From NCBI GenBank assembly GCA_016931995.1, contig JAFGDS010000030.1:1-64000 (forward strand): DNA of 64,000 nt, given 5' to 3'. Positions 26,437 through 36,183 of the stretch are shown in pieces; positions within the stretch are counted from its first letter, which is position 1; every line of letters starts with the position of its first letter. The translations under genes were made by a program, and so were the position numbers. The stretch comes from Pirellulales bacterium. GTDB lineage: Bacteria; Planctomycetota; Planctomycetia; Pirellulales; Thermoguttaceae. The notes beneath the pieces are model-generated. The model searched no databases, was not told the origin of the DNA, and saw nothing but the letters and a program-made list of their open reading frames with translations.

Positions 26437-26572
26437 CGATTCCAGCACCTCGTCGGGACAATTCGGACCGCCACAGCCGCCTTTGCGCAAACCGCCGGGC
26501 AGATTGTACGGCAAGACGCCCCCGAAGGGAACCATCGCGGCAGGTGGGCAGAGAATGCCGGTTGCCCAGAAG

Positions 26573-26622
26573 GGGACAGTCCCATTTTTGTGGCCTCCTG
26601 CCACAAAAATCGGGACAGTCCC
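26573..26622. repeat. Nested GGGACAGTCCC / ATTTTTGTGGC hairpin upstream of pyrB
   Basis: Two copies of the palindrome GGGACAGTCCC (26573-26583 and 26612-26622) flank an exact 11-bp stem ATTTTTGTGGC (26584-26594) with GCCACAAAAAT (26600-26610) and a 5-base loop. It lies about 140 bp upstream of pyrB (minus strand), in the divergent gap before the histidine kinase gene. It may be a dispersed repeat or part of the pyrB leader; no attenuator-like leader peptide is visible. The rest of 26437-26799 holds no gene I can support. Confidence 0.75.
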
Positions 26623-26799
26623 CCGCCGTACACGCCGGGGCTTGACGGGCAGGCACGGGGCGGCGGAGACTAACCTATTCTTTCTAGGGTATTCGGTTCT
26701 GCAGGAGCCTTGCCCTCCCGGAAACCTCGTCGCGCGCTGGCTTGGATGCCCGGCGCACGACTCGTGGGCAGGGGCCGGCGTGGCTGGGGAGAATGGCCG

Positions 26800-29253
26800 A
26801 TGGACGCGCCGCGGGCGGCGGATGTTTCGGCTCCGAGGCGGCGTCTGGGTAACCGGGCGCAATTGGCGATGGTCGCGTGCCTGGGCGTGGCCGTCAGCCT
26901 TGCGGTTTTCGTCGCCTTCCGGCGCGCGGAGCGCGAGAGTCTTCGCGAGCGTTTCCTTGCCCACGTCCTACCCCGCGTTGAAGCCGTCGAGCAGGCTTTC
27001 GACGATGGTGCCTGGACGCTTCACGTTCTCCAGGCGTTTTTCGACGGATCGGTGTCCGTTGATCGCGACGAGTTCGCGACTTTCGTGCGGCCGTTGTTGA
27101 GGGACAACCGCGTGGTGGTGGCGCTGGCATGGGCGCCGCGGATTTCCCACGACCGGCGCGCCGCCTTCGAGGCGGAAGCTCGCAAGGCCGGCATCGCGCA
27201 GTACCACGTCGTCGAGCGCCTGGGGGATGGGCGGATCGTCCCGGCGGCGCATCGCCGACGCTACGTCCCCATCAGTTATCTTCAACCGCGTGCGGGCAAT
27301 CAAGCCTGTATGGGATTTGATCTGGCGTATCATCCGGCGAGCTCCGCCGTGGTCGAGCATCTCCACAAACGGCACCAGGTGGAGCTTACGCCTCCGGTGG
27401 CGTCGAGTGCCTTCGCCGGCGCGCCTACGGTCGTCTTGGCCTTGACGCCTGTGTTGGAACGGGAAAACGTCGAACCCGCGGACGCATTGGGATCGTCGGC
27501 CGTTCGCGGCTATTTGGTCGCGGCATTTGACGTCGATGCTCTGCTGCGAGAGGCGCTGAGGCTGCTTGAGCCGGTTGGCATCGACGTCCAGGTGAACGAC
27601 GTGACGTCTCCCGACCGTCCGCACCGCGTCGGCGCGTTTCTCAGCCCCTTGCCAGTGCCAGAGGGTGAGCCTCGCCAACCAGACGGCACTTTGGGGCACA
27701 CGGCTGTGGTCGCGGTCGGCGGTCGCAGGTTGCACGTCAAATGCACGGCGACTCAGGCGTTCATAAAGCACAACACGAAGCCCTATTCCTCGACCGTGCT
27801 CGGCGTCGGCCTGTTCGTAACGGCCCTGTCGACGCTTTACGTTCGCCACCATCTTGCCCGCACGACCATCGTCGAGGCGATCGTCCGGCGCCGCACGGCG
27901 GAGCTGACCGCGGAGGTGGCCGAGCGCAAGCGGGCCGAGGCGGAGCTGGCCCAGCACCGCGATCATCTCGAAGACCTGGTGATGGCGCGGACGGGCGAGC
28001 TTGCCCGGGCCAACAACGAGCTCCAACAAGAGATTGCCGAGCACAAGGAATCCGAGGAGCAGTTGCGCCACCTGCGGAATCTCTTGAGCAACATCATCAA
28101 CTCGATGCCTTCGGTACTGGTGGGCGTGGACGCCCAGAGCCACGTGACCCAATGGAACCGCGAGGCCGAGCGGTTTACGGGCGTGGCAGCCGCGGATGCC
28201 CTGACGCGGCCGCTGGTTGACGTGTTTCCCCACATGGCCAACCACGTCGAGCAGATCCAACGGACCCTTGGCGGCAACCGCCAGCCGCAAAGCCCCGGAC
28301 ACGTGGTGTGGTCGGACAAGGACCAGATCCACCAGGGCGACCTGACCGTCTATCCGCTCGTGGACAACGGCGTCGCCGGCGCCGTGATCCGCCTGGACGA
28401 CGTAACCGAGCGCGTCCGGATCGAGGAGCTGATGGTTCAATCGGAAAAGATGCTTTCGGTGGGCGGTCTGGCCGCCGGCATGGCCCACGAGATCAACAAT
28501 CCGCTGGCCGGCATCCTGCAGAACGTCCAGGTGGTGATCGACCGGACGTCGGCCGATCTCCCGGCCAACCGCGAGGCGGCCGCCGCGTGCGGCACGACGC
28601 TGGAGACGGTGCGCGCCTACATGGAGCGGCGAGCCCTGACGCCGCTCTTGGAGGCCATTCGGACGTCGGGCCAGCGCGCGGCCCAGATCGTCGCCAACAT
28701 GCTCAACTTCGCCCGAAAAAGCGACCGGGCGTTCTCGTCGCACGACCTGGGCGAGCTGCTCGATCAGACGATCGAACTGGCCGCCAGCGACTACGATCTG
28801 AAGAAGAAATACGACTTCCGCGGGATCGAGATTGTCCGCCAATACGATCCGGCGTTGCCTTCCGTGCCCTGCGAGAGAACGGAAATCCAGCAGGTTGTGC
28901 TCAACCTGCTGCGCAACGGCGCGTATGCGATGGCCGACGGGACGCGGGATGGCCAGCCACCTTGTTTTGTTGTGCGGACCAGCCGCGACGGCGACATGGC
29001 GCGGATCGAGATCGAGGATAACGGCCCCGGCATGTCCGACGACGTCCGCCGGCGCGCGTTCGAGCCTTTTTTCACAACCAAGGGCGTGGGCGAGGGGACT
29101 GGTTTGGGGCTCTCGGTGTCGTATTTCATCGTGACGGAGAATCACCACGGCTCGATGCACGTGGAATCGGCGCCCGGCGGTGGCGCGACGTTCGTCATCC
29201 GTCTGCCGCTTCGGGCGAGTCGGGGGCTGGCGGCGGTTGAGGCGGCTCCGTAG
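26800..29253 (+). CDS. CHASE-PAS sensor histidine kinase
   Basis: From the ATG at [10 protein letters not shown] the protein has 817 residues; an ATG 90 bases upstream is possible. A first membrane helix (about 20-40) is followed by a CHASE-type extracytoplasmic sensor domain (about 50-300, with [16 protein letters not shown] and [10 protein letters not shown]), a second membrane helix (about 335-355), a coiled coil, a PAS domain (about 430-540), a phosphoacceptor helix [12 protein letters not shown] (His563) and a HATPase domain with [10 protein letters not shown] and [12 protein letters not shown]. The ligand is probably extracellular, as for CHASE domains. No response regulator is adjacent, so its output partner is unknown. 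Confidence 0.92.
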   Translation: MDAPRAADVSAPRRRLGNRAQLAMVACLGVAVSLAVFVAFRRAERESLRERFLAHVLPRVEAVEQAFDDGAWTLHVLQAFFDGSVSVDRDEFATFVRPLLRDNRVVVALAWAPRISHDRRAAFEAEARKAGIAQYHVVERLGDGRIVPAAHRRRYVPISYLQPRAGNQACMGFDLAYHPASSAVVEHLHKRHQVELTPPVASSAFAGAPTVVLALTPVLERENVEPADALGSSAVRGYLVAAFDVDALLREALRLLEPVGIDVQVNDVTSPDRPHRVGAFLSPLPVPEGEPRQPDGTLGHTAVVAVGGRRLHVKCTATQAFIKHNTKPYSSTVLGVGLFVTALSTLYVRHHLARTTIVEAIVRRRTAELTAEVAERKRAEAELAQHRDHLEDLVMARTGELARANNELQQEIAEHKESEEQLRHLRNLLSNIINSMPSVLVGVDAQSHVTQWNREAERFTGVAAADALTRPLVDVFPHMANHVEQIQRTLGGNRQPQSPGHVVWSDKDQIHQGDLTVYPLVDNGVAGAVIRLDDVTERVRIEELMVQSEKMLSVGGLAAGMAHEINNPLAGILQNVQVVIDRTSADLPANREAAAACGTTLETVRAYMERRALTPLLEAIRTSGQRAAQIVANMLNFARKSDRAFSSHDLGELLDQTIELAASDYDLKKKYDFRGIEIVRQYDPALPSVPCERTEIQQVVLNLLRNGAYAMADGTRDGQPPCFVVRTSRDGDMARIEIEDNGPGMSDDVRRRAFEPFFTTKGVGEGTGLGLSVSYFIVTENHHGSMHVESAPGGGATFVIRLPLRASRGLAAVEAAP

Positions 29254-29257
29254 GCGG

Positions 29258-29332
29258 GTGCCATGGCCACGCTTGCGTGGCCATGGCACTGCGTTTCTCG
29301 GCAAGACATGCCCACGGCAAGCGTGGGCATGG
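29258..29332. repeat. 32-bp palindrome plus a second CATGCCCACG hairpin
   Basis: GTGCCATGGCCACGC at 29258-29272 pairs perfectly with GCGTGGCCATGGCAC at 29275-29289 across a TT spacer. Just downstream, CATGCCCACG...CGTGGGCATG (about 29308-29332) forms another hairpin. The pair sits in the tail-to-tail gap between the kinase stop (29253) and the GNAT gene stop (29344) and may act as a terminator for both. A closely related arrangement occurs at 56690-56765. Confidence 0.9.
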
Positions 29333-29343
29333 CGCCCGAAACG

Positions 29344-30504
29344 CTACGCTTGTTCGGGACGTTCTCCGGCGGCCTCGGGCTGGCCCGCGTGTTCTCGCGG
29401 CCTTCTTCGCAGACGGCGCACGACCGATCGGACGGCGCGATAGCCGATCCAAAGGATCCGGCTGCCGACGCGTCGCGGGGCGACGACAACCCGCGCGATG
29501 GGGTAGGCGCCGGTGGCCCAGGACGCCAGCGCGTCGGTCGGCGGACCCTGGAAATCGACGGCCCGGACGGCCGGGTCGGCGTGGCACGAGCGGATGATGA
29601 ACTCCCGCAGGAGGTGCCCCGGCCCATAGACGCGGTACGCCGGATCGTAGCCCACCTTGAACGAATGGTAGACGCCCTTGCCCATCCAACCCAGCTCGAA
29701 GGCGATGGTCTGGTCTCGGTACATAAGCCGGGCCAGGCGCAGGTCGCCCCAGGCAGCCAATTGGCGGGCTTGGCGGAGGTAGAACTCGAACATGCCGGGC
29801 GAGCGGAGGACGGATCCGCCCGCGGCGCCTTTCCAACCCCGATCCTCGAGCTCGAAGACGTCGCGAAGCGGCTTCTCCAGTTCCGTCTCGTCAAAGACGC
29901 CGTCAAACGAGAATTCCACGGCGCCCCGCTTCTCGAGGCTGCCAAGGTCGCGCCGGAGGTTCCGCCGGAGGTTCTTCGAGCGGGTTTGGAGATAGGATTC
30001 GTAGTCGCCGTCAGTCGCGACCACGCCGACCGTCCATCGATGATGCACGTCCACCGCCAGGCCGCGGCGTCGAAAGGCCGTCAAACAGGCCTGCCAGTGC
30101 GGCGTCTCGACCGGCGCCATATCGAGCCATGCCAGAGGCCAGGGCAGCCGGTTGATCCCCTCGACAAGGAGGTCTAGGGCCTCGTCGGACCCGGCGGCCG
30201 GGTCCAGCAGCAACTCGCCGTTGGGCGACCAGTAGTTCATCGTCAGACCGCCGACCGGCATCCACCGGAGTGCGCGCTGGCCCGCCAGCGGCAGCGCCGC
30301 CACCATCCGGCCATCCCGCTCCACGACCAATAACCGCAATCTCGTTCCGATCGAGAACCACTCGATCCAATGGGCGACGAGCGTCGCCCGCGCGGTCGGA
30401 ATGGTCACGCCCGAACGGTTCCATAGATCGTCCCACTCGGCCGCGCGGCGGCGGAGCTGTTCGGTCGAGTCAAGCTGGGACAACGTCAATCGGGACATGG
30501 GCAA
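29344..30504 (-). CDS. GNAT-fold acyltransferase of the CelD/BioF2-like group
   Basis: A 386-residue protein with a duplicated GNAT fold as in the Acetyltransf_6/CelD family. The first half shows RLRLLVVERDGRMVAALPLA (about 55-75); the second half shows a conserved R-rich helix SKNLRRNLRRDLGSLEKRG and DLRLARLMYRDQTIAFELGW with YRVYGPGHLLREFIIRSCH. Members transfer acyl or aminoacyl groups in exopolysaccharide or peptidoglycan-related pathways. The C-terminus is Arg-rich (RRLRRRPREH). No partner gene is adjacent, so a function in polysaccharide decoration is only a guess. Confidence 0.83.
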   Translation of the reverse strand: MPMSRLTLSQLDSTEQLRRRAAEWDDLWNRSGVTIPTARATLVAHWIEWFSIGTRLRLLVVERDGRMVAALPLAGQRALRWMPVGGLTMNYWSPNGELLLDPAAGSDEALDLLVEGINRLPWPLAWLDMAPVETPHWQACLTAFRRRGLAVDVHHRWTVGVVATDGDYESYLQTRSKNLRRNLRRDLGSLEKRGAVEFSFDGVFDETELEKPLRDVFELEDRGWKGAAGGSVLRSPGMFEFYLRQARQLAAWGDLRLARLMYRDQTIAFELGWMGKGVYHSFKVGYDPAYRVYGPGHLLREFIIRSCHADPAVRAVDFQGPPTDALASWATGAYPIARVVVAPRRVGSRILWIGYRAVRSVVRRLRRRPREHAGQPEAAGERPEQA

Positions 30505-30731
30505 GTATGCGTCCGTCGTGTTCCGCCGGATATGCCGTTTTCTGCCGGGGGGAGCGTCTCGTCAAGGGGTACAGCCCGCAGAATCGCCCTAACCGGCCCC
30601 TTGCCGGGCGGACCACCGGCGATCCCACGGCCCGACGACCTATAGTGCAAAGGCAGGGCAGGTAGTGAGACGGGGCCGCCGCCCGCGACGCGGCACGGAG
30701 TATTCGAGACAGGTCCGAGGGGAGGCTCGAC

Positions 30732-31520
30732 ATGAAGGCGGCCGGAGTCACGCTTGCGTGCGGATTGGTCTTCGCAACGGTTCTCTCCGTCGCGTTCTTC
30801 TACGCCTATCAGCCGATGATCGACTCGCCCACTCCAAGAAAGGAGCTGCTCGTGTATGCCACGGTTTCGACAACCAAACCGGTGGGCGAGATTGCCCGCG
30901 TGATCGAGCAGCAAGAGAACTGCCGGATCATTGTCACCAAGGGGGGGACGGGCAACCTGCTTCGCGCAATCGAGGTGAATCAAGTCGGCGATCTGTTCCT
31001 GCCCGGCTCCGACTCGTACATCAAGTCGGCCATGGAGAAAGAGCTGGTTACCGAGGAGGTCTTCGTTGGCCACAACCAGGCCGTGATGATGGTGCGGAAG
31101 GGCAACCCAAAAAAGATCACGAACGATCTGGCAAACCTGGCCGATCCGCAATACTACGTCGTCATCGGCGATCCGGGCAGCGGGGCTATTGGCCGCGCGA
31201 CAAAGGAGATACTGGAGAAGCGAGGTATTTTCGAGCAGGTGTCCCAAAACGCGCGGCAATGGACCACCGACTCCAAGGAACTCATCAAGGTGCTCAAGGA
31301 CAAGGAAGCGGACCTGGTGGTGAACTGGCGCGCCACGGCGACCTGGCCGGAGAACGCTCCCTACGTCGACGTTTTGCCGATCGGGGATGAGTACGTTCCG
31401 AGGAAGCGGCTGGCGCTCGGGCTGTTGAAGTACTCTCGCCACCCGGACGTCGCGAGGAAATTCATGGAATACGCCGCCTCGGAGAAAGGCCAAGCCCTTT
31501 TCCGGCGGTACGGCCTCTGA
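30732..31520 (+). CDS. ModA-like periplasmic substrate-binding protein, membrane-anchored
   Basis: 262 residues with an N-terminal hydrophobic segment (about 5-27) that is likely an anchor or signal, followed by a type II periplasmic binding-protein fold. Shared features of the molybdate/tungstate/phosphate-binding group include [40 protein letters not shown], and [18 protein letters not shown]. There is no ABC permease or ATPase nearby. Only 20 bp separate its stop from the histidine kinase gene, so it is probably the ligand-binding partner of that kinase rather than part of an importer. The ligand is unknown. Confidence 0.88.
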   Translation: MKAAGVTLACGLVFATVLSVAFFYAYQPMIDSPTPRKELLVYATVSTTKPVGEIARVIEQQENCRIIVTKGGTGNLLRAIEVNQVGDLFLPGSDSYIKSAMEKELVTEEVFVGHNQAVMMVRKGNPKKITNDLANLADPQYYVVIGDPGSGAIGRATKEILEKRGIFEQVSQNARQWTTDSKELIKVLKDKEADLVVNWRATATWPENAPYVDVLPIGDEYVPRKRLALGLLKYSRHPDVARKFMEYAASEKGQALFRRYGL

Positions 31521-31540
31521 CTCGAACGCGGAATCGCACG

Positions 31541-33550
31541 ATGGGCGTCAGCTTGGACCGCGAAAGCTTTCGTGAGCCGATCGTCAAGTGGGTTCTCCTG
31601 TTGGTGGCCCTCTTTTTCGGCGCCATCCTGCTGTTGTTGGCGAACTCGTCGGCCAACGAGAGCTACCTCCGCAGACACCAGGCCCTCGTCGATCAACAAC
31701 GGTCCAAACGCGATCTCGGCATGGTCATCGAGAAAAACCTCATGTTGGTCGGCTACAACCTGCACGAAATGGCCGACGCCGCGGACGAGCGGGAAGTCTC
31801 GTTTCTTCAGGAGGACGTCCGAAAGGAGGTTACCCTCATCGAGCAGGCGATGGCCGTGCTTTCGCAAGGCGGGGAGCTCGAAACGCGGCTTCTGACCAAC
31901 TTCGGCGACGTGGACGAGATTCGCGAACGGATCGCCTATTCCCGCCCCAGCGACGAGGGAATCACCATCGAGGTGATCGAGCTGGCGCCGCGGGTGGTGA
32001 ATCTGCAGAACCAGGCCAAGGACTTGGCGCGGCTCGTGCGACAGCGACTCGCCGCCAAGTCCGACGGCGAGAGCCGCGAGGCCCGGGACGACGTGGATTT
32101 CCGCCTGAAGACCACGATGGCGTCGCTTCTGCGCGCGCGGGAAACCTCGAACAAAATCTACTACGACACAACCCGCCAACTCGGCGTGCTCGAAAGCGTG
32201 AAGCGGCGCGCCACCGAGCGCTTGCGCTGGGTCACGTTCCTGGCGACGACCGTGCTGACCGGGTTTCTCGTCACCGCCGGCGCCGTCACGCTCTGGCACG
32301 TCGCGCGGCTGTTGGCCACCCAACGCCAGGCCGAGGACGACCTGCTGCGAACCACGCGCACACTCCAAACCATCATCGAGTCCGTCCCGCTCGGAATCGT
32401 GATCGTGGGACGCGACAAACGGGTCCGGCGCGCGAATCAATCGGCGCTCCGCATGATGGCCTACGAATCGCTGGACGACATCGTGGGCAAGAGGTGTCAC
32501 GCGACGCTCTGCCCCGCCGGGCGGCAAAGCTGCCCGATCCTGGACTTGCACCAGAGGATCGACACGTCCGAACGGATCCTCATCACCAACGACAAACGGC
32601 AGGTTCCGATTCTCAAGACCGTCATCCCGATCGTCATCGACGACGAGGAGGTCTTGCTCGAGGCCTTCCTCGACATCACGGAACGCAAACGCGCCGAACA
32701 GGAGCTCAAGGAGTACGCCGAGGCGCTGCGGCAATCCAATATCAAGGCCGAGACCGCCAACGCGGCAAAAAGCGAGTTCCTCGCCAATATGTCGCACGAG
32801 CTCCGGACGCCCTTGCACGGAATCCTCAGCTTCGCGTCGTTCGGATTGCGGAAGATCGAGACCGCCAAGCCGGAGTCGCTGCGGGACTATTTCAAGTCCA
32901 TCCAACAGAGCGGCGAAGTGCTCTTGGCGCTCATCACCGACCTGCTGGATCTGGCGCGACTGGAGTCGGGCAAGAGCGTCTTGGAGCGAGAACGCTTCAA
33001 CCTGGCGGACGTGATCGCCGGCGTCGTCGAAGAACTCCGGCTCGTGGCGACCGAACGCGATCTGGTGATCGACTTCCCGACGCCGGATTGCGACACGATT
33101 CTCGTGGCGGATTCCGCCAAGGTGGCGCAGGTGGTCCGAAACCTCTTGAGCAACGCCTTGAAGTTCTCGCCCGACGGCGGAACGATCCTCATCGAGGTCG
33201 CCCGACGCGACGCGCTCCTGACCGTCTCGGTCCAGGACCAAGGCGTCGGCATTCCCGAACAGGAGTTGGAGGCGGTTTTCGACAAGTTCATCCAATCGTC
33301 GAAAACCAAATCGGGGGCCGGGGGCACCGGCCTGGGATTGGCCATCTGCCGCGAAATCATCCACGCCCACCACGGGCGGATCTGGGCAGAGAACGGCCTC
33401 TTCGGCGGCGCCTGCTTCACGTTCGAGGTGCCCGTCCTCGCGACGGAGCCCGAGCCCACCCAAACCCCGGCCTTCCCGTCCAACCTCCTATCGGACCCCG
33501 CGATCCCGTCGGCCGATGCGTTGGTCGAAACCCCCGGGGCAAGCGAATGA
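31541..33550 (+). CDS. Sensor histidine kinase paired with a binding protein
   Basis: A 669-residue kinase. Membrane helices at about 16-36 and 231-253 enclose a long helical extracytoplasmic region, as in sensors that read a binding protein. A PAS domain (about 270-385) carries a [20 protein letters not shown] cysteine cluster. HisKA follows with [19 protein letters not shown] (His419), then HATPase with [13 protein letters not shown] and [13 protein letters not shown]. The C-terminal tail is Pro-rich. The upstream gene ends 20 bp before this start. No receiver domain or adjacent response regulator is present, so the output is not visible. Confidence 0.92.
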   Translation: MGVSLDRESFREPIVKWVLLLVALFFGAILLLLANSSANESYLRRHQALVDQQRSKRDLGMVIEKNLMLVGYNLHEMADAADEREVSFLQEDVRKEVTLIEQAMAVLSQGGELETRLLTNFGDVDEIRERIAYSRPSDEGITIEVIELAPRVVNLQNQAKDLARLVRQRLAAKSDGESREARDDVDFRLKTTMASLLRARETSNKIYYDTTRQLGVLESVKRRATERLRWVTFLATTVLTGFLVTAGAVTLWHVARLLATQRQAEDDLLRTTRTLQTIIESVPLGIVIVGRDKRVRRANQSALRMMAYESLDDIVGKRCHATLCPAGRQSCPILDLHQRIDTSERILITNDKRQVPILKTVIPIVIDDEEVLLEAFLDITERKRAEQELKEYAEALRQSNIKAETANAAKSEFLANMSHELRTPLHGILSFASFGLRKIETAKPESLRDYFKSIQQSGEVLLALITDLLDLARLESGKSVLERERFNLADVIAGVVEELRLVATERDLVIDFPTPDCDTILVADSAKVAQVVRNLLSNALKFSPDGGTILIEVARRDALLTVSVQDQGVGIPEQELEAVFDKFIQSSKTKSGAGGTGLGLAICREIIHAHHGRIWAENGLFGGACFTFEVPVLATEPEPTQTPAFPSNLLSDPAIPSADALVETPGASE

Positions 33551-33593
33551 AGCGGTCGGTTGTCGCATGGGCCGATCCGTCAGTCGCAATCTA

Positions 33594-33661
33594 CCCTGTG
33601 GCACAGCCGCCCTCGGCCGTGCTGGGCAATTTGCACAGCCGAGGGCGGCTGTGCCACAGGG
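33594..33661. repeat. 29-bp inverted repeat of the GTGGCACAGCC family
   Basis: The arms begin at 33594 and end at 33661; each holds the 20-base core GTGGCACAGCCGCCCTCGGC or its inverse. One mismatch is present (CGGCCGTGC on the left, GCACAGCCG on the right) and the spacer is 10 bp. A single arm of the same element lies at 17189-17216. It sits just after the kinase gene (stop 33550) and before the small gene at 33884. The rest of 33551-33883 shows no gene. Confidence 0.9.
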
Positions 33662-33883
33662 GGATCGTTACCTCATCCGTTCCATCAGGCGTGATGGAGC
33701 ACCCATGCGATAGCCCTGCCTCGGGAGGCAGTCGAGCCAGGTCGGATTCACCCGAACACGTCCACGGCGCCGAGCCCCCCCGCCAAACGGGAATCTTGGC
33801 CTAGCACGCATGGGTGGTCGCCCTTACCAATACGCGATGGTTGGGCTACACTGGCCGCGATTGTCACGGCCTGGAGACCCGCA

Positions 33884-34249
33884 ATGATCCCCGAACGGAT
33901 TGACGCGCTTCGCCACGAGTACACGGACCGATACGTCGTTGTGGTCCCCAATGGTCCCAATCTGGCGCGATTCCACGACAAGGTGGGCCGGGTGGCAACA
34001 ATCACCGCGGAAGGTCGCGCTCTCGTCCAGTTCGATGGCGCGGATCGCGCCCGCTACGATCTGGAACTGGACTTCCTGAAGGTCGTCGACCGGCCAATCC
34101 CGGCCCCAAAGGCGGAGCCAGGGCAACCCGAACGTGACGTTGGGGCAAAGAAGGCCGACTCCCAGACCGAAGATACCAAGGGGGATCTGTCCGCGTTGGA
34201 GCGCGCCCGGCTCGAACGCCCCCCCGAGCCCCGCGATCGCAACCCGTAG
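33884..34249 (+). CDS. Small protein with a KOW/SH3-like opening, function unknown
   Basis: 121 residues. The N-terminal 70 residues (RYVVVVPNGPNLARFHDKVG, ALVQFDGADRARYDLELDFL) look like an SH3/KOW-type beta barrel; the C-terminal 50 are charged and low-complexity (EPGQPERD, SALERARLERPPEP). Similar short proteins seem widespread in Planctomycetes, but I know of no assigned role. It is followed 24 bp later by a Coa1-like gene on the same strand, so the two may be co-transcribed. A possible promoter TTACCA-17-TACACT lies about 35 bp upstream. Confidence 0.7.
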   Translation: MIPERIDALRHEYTDRYVVVVPNGPNLARFHDKVGRVATITAEGRALVQFDGADRARYDLELDFLKVVDRPIPAPKAEPGQPERDVGAKKADSQTEDTKGDLSALERARLERPPEPRDRNP

Positions 34250-34273
34250 CACCCCATATCGGAGGTCGTGGCC

Positions 34274-34753
34274 ATGGCCGTCGTCGAACCCGTTGTCGTG
34301 GAGGACCGGCCGAAGCGCGGGTGGTTCGGACGCAATTGGTGGTGGGTGCTCCTGCTTGGGCTTGTGGGCGTGGTCGTCGTGTGCGGCGGTCTCTGCACGG
34401 GCGTCTTCTTCGCTGGCTTGGCAACGGTCAAGGACAGTCCACCGTATCAAATGACGCTCGATCGCGTCCGCGCCGAGCCGCGGGTCGTCCAGCGGTTGGG
34501 CGAGCCGATCGAGGACGACTTCATGCCCACTCAGGCCGACGTGGACGAGAGGCCAAACGGAGGCACGGCCCGGTTGCGGTTCGGCGTCTCCGGCCCCAAG
34601 GGCGCGGCCGAGGTGTCCAGCGAGTCGCGGATGATCGGAGACACCTGGGGGCTGGTCCGCGTCGAGGTCACGTTTGAGGACGGCGAGCGGATCACCCTCG
34701 ACACGTCCGCCGGCGGTGCTGAGGGTCTCGACGCCCCGCTTTGGAAACCGTGA
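34274..34753 (+). CDS. Membrane protein with Coa1-like domain
   Basis: 159 residues. The start is set at the ATG nine bases after the ribosome binding site GGAGG; an earlier in-frame GTG at 34268 is too close to it. A single hydrophobic helix (about 22-45) is preceded by a basic, Trp-rich stretch (RNWWWVLLLG). The C-terminal domain YQMTLDRVRAEPRVVQRLGEPI followed by GTARLRFGVSGPKGAAEV fits the cytochrome oxidase complex assembly protein 1 (Coa1) family, which in bacteria is found on many small membrane proteins of unknown function. No oxidase genes are adjacent, so oxidase assembly is not implied. Confidence 0.75.
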   Translation: MAVVEPVVVEDRPKRGWFGRNWWWVLLLGLVGVVVVCGGLCTGVFFAGLATVKDSPPYQMTLDRVRAEPRVVQRLGEPIEDDFMPTQADVDERPNGGTARLRFGVSGPKGAAEVSSESRMIGDTWGLVRVEVTFEDGERITLDTSAGGAEGLDAPLWKP

Positions 34754-34759
34754 TCCTCG

Positions 34760-34798
34760 TTCTCCCCTCTCCCATTGGGAGAAGGATTCGGGGATGAC
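34760..34798. terminator. Hairpin in the convergent gap between the Coa1-like gene and glgC
   Basis: CTCTCCCATTGGGAGAAGG (about 34770-34788) forms a short stem (CTTCTCCC/GGGAGAAG type on either strand) between the stops at 34753 and 34803. It belongs to the CTCTCCC-type dispersed family, but its position between convergent genes makes a shared terminator plausible. No U-run is present, so rating is low. Confidence 0.4.
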
Positions 34799-34802
34799 GG
34801 CA

Positions 34803-36110
34803 TCACGGGCGCGCCACCGCGCGGCGCGAGAAATGAGGCGGCTCGGCCAGAGCGTCGCGGGTCTCCGCCTGGTCGACCGACGCGTGGTAGTTTTCTATTC
34901 CATCGGCCTTCGCGATGACCACCACGCCCCGGTCGGTGACGGTGAAGCCTCGCTGTCGGTCCAACTCGTGGTCGTAGCCCACCTCGAAGCCGGCCGGAAT
35001 GGACACGTCCTTGTCGATGATCGCCCTGCGGATCTTGGCGTGTCGGCCGATATCGACGCCGCCGAAGAGGATCGACTCGTCGACGCGGGCGTAGCTGTTG
35101 ACGCGGACTTTCGTGCCCAGGATCGACCGCCGGACCTGGCCGCCGGAGACGATCGATCCGACGCACACGATGCTGTCCATGGCGTGGCCCCGACGGTCTT
35201 CGGCGGCAAAGACGAACTTGGCCGGCGGTAGGTTGGGCTGATAGGTCCTCAGCGGCCATTGGTCGTCGTAGATGTTCAATTGAGGGTCGACCGCCACCAG
35301 GTCCATGTTCGCCTCGTAGTAGGCGTCGAGCGTGCCCACGTCGCGCCAGTAGGCGCTTTCCTTGCGATTCTCGTCCAGAAACGGGTGGGCGAACACGCGG
35401 TGCGTCCGGATGATCGACGGGATCACGTCGGCCCCAAAGTCGTGCGAGCTGCCCGGCCGCGTGGCGTCCTGGCAAAGCTGCTCGAAAAGGAATCGCGTCG
35501 TGAAGACGTATATCCCCATCGAAGCGTAACAGTACCCGGGGTCGCCGGGAATCGGCTTCGGGTCGGCTGGCTTCTCCTCGAACCCCACCACGCGATCGTC
35601 CGCGTCGATCTCCATGACGCCGAAACGATACCGCGCCTCCGCGATCGGAACCCGCAAGGCGCCGATCGTGAGATCGGCGCGATGGTCGACGTGCGATTCG
35701 ACCATCTTCCGGTAGTTCATCTTGTAAATGTGGTCGCCGGCCAGAATGACCGTGTGCCGCGTGTGCTCCTTCTCCATCGTGTAAATGTTCTGGTAGACCG
35801 CGTCGGCCGTGCCGCGATACCAGTGCTCGTCGATCCGTTGCTGCGGCGGCACCACGTCCGTGAATTCGCCCAGTTCGCGACAAAAGTAGTGCTGCCAGCC
35901 GAGTTGGATGTGGCGGGCGAGGCTGGCCGCCTTGTATTGGGTCAGAACCAGGATCTTCCGGATGCCGCTGTTGAGGCAGTTGGACATCGAAAAGTCAATG
36001 ATCCGGTATGCCCCTCCAAAGGGTACCGCCGGCTTGGCTCGATCGCGCGTGAGCGGGTCCAATCGCACCCCTTTCCCGCCCGCCAAGACCACCGCCAACG
36101 CGTCCTTCAT
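34803..36110 (-). CDS. glgC: Glucose-1-phosphate adenylyltransferase
   Basis: A 435-residue ADP-glucose pyrophosphorylase; it makes ADP-glucose from ATP and glucose-1-phosphate, the committed step of bacterial glycogen synthesis. The start is set at [14 protein letters not shown], behind GAGGTAACC; the open frame extends upstream but without homology. Nucleotide and substrate loops are visible: [20 protein letters not shown] (about 9-28), [34 protein letters not shown] and a left-handed beta-helix C-terminus ([20 protein letters not shown]). It fits with glgX at 45987. No glgA is present. A matching promoter lies 46 bp upstream. Confidence 0.96.
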   Translation of the reverse strand: MKDALAVVLAGGKGVRLDPLTRDRAKPAVPFGGAYRIIDFSMSNCLNSGIRKILVLTQYKAASLARHIQLGWQHYFCRELGEFTDVVPPQQRIDEHWYRGTADAVYQNIYTMEKEHTRHTVILAGDHIYKMNYRKMVESHVDHRADLTIGALRVPIAEARYRFGVMEIDADDRVVGFEEKPADPKPIPGDPGYCYASMGIYVFTTRFLFEQLCQDATRPGSSHDFGADVIPSIIRTHRVFAHPFLDENRKESAYWRDVGTLDAYYEANMDLVAVDPQLNIYDDQWPLRTYQPNLPPAKFVFAAEDRRGHAMDSIVCVGSIVSGGQVRRSILGTKVRVNSYARVDESILFGGVDIGRHAKIRRAIIDKDVSIPAGFEVGYDHELDRQRGFTVTDRGVVVIAKADGIENYHASVDQAETRDALAEPPHFSRRAVARP

Positions 36111-36155
36111 GGTTACCTCGCGGCCATCGAGAGTATCCCTTCCCATCCAACGCTC

Positions 36156-36183
36156 ATTGTATCGGTTTCCTGGTCTTTGTCCA
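36156..36183 (-). promoter_or_regulatory. Sigma-70-type promoter of glgC
   Basis: On the minus strand TGGACA (36178-36183) and TACAAT (36156-36161) are separated by 16 bp, 46 bp upstream of the glgC start. Both hexamers match consensus in five of six positions. The spacing and -10 sequence equal those of the promoter at 14279-14306, which makes a shared housekeeping pattern plausible. No operator-like dyad is evident. Confidence 0.5.

Noticed and set aside
26437-26964. N-terminal extension of PyrB and a longer start
   Set aside because: The extra residues come from a repeat cluster and share nothing with aspartate carbamoyltransferases; homology starts at MSAPRLDLG.
31361-33463. 700-residue minus-strand frame opposite the histidine kinase
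   Set aside because: Antisense shadow with charged low-complexity translation; kinase motifs are all on the plus strand.
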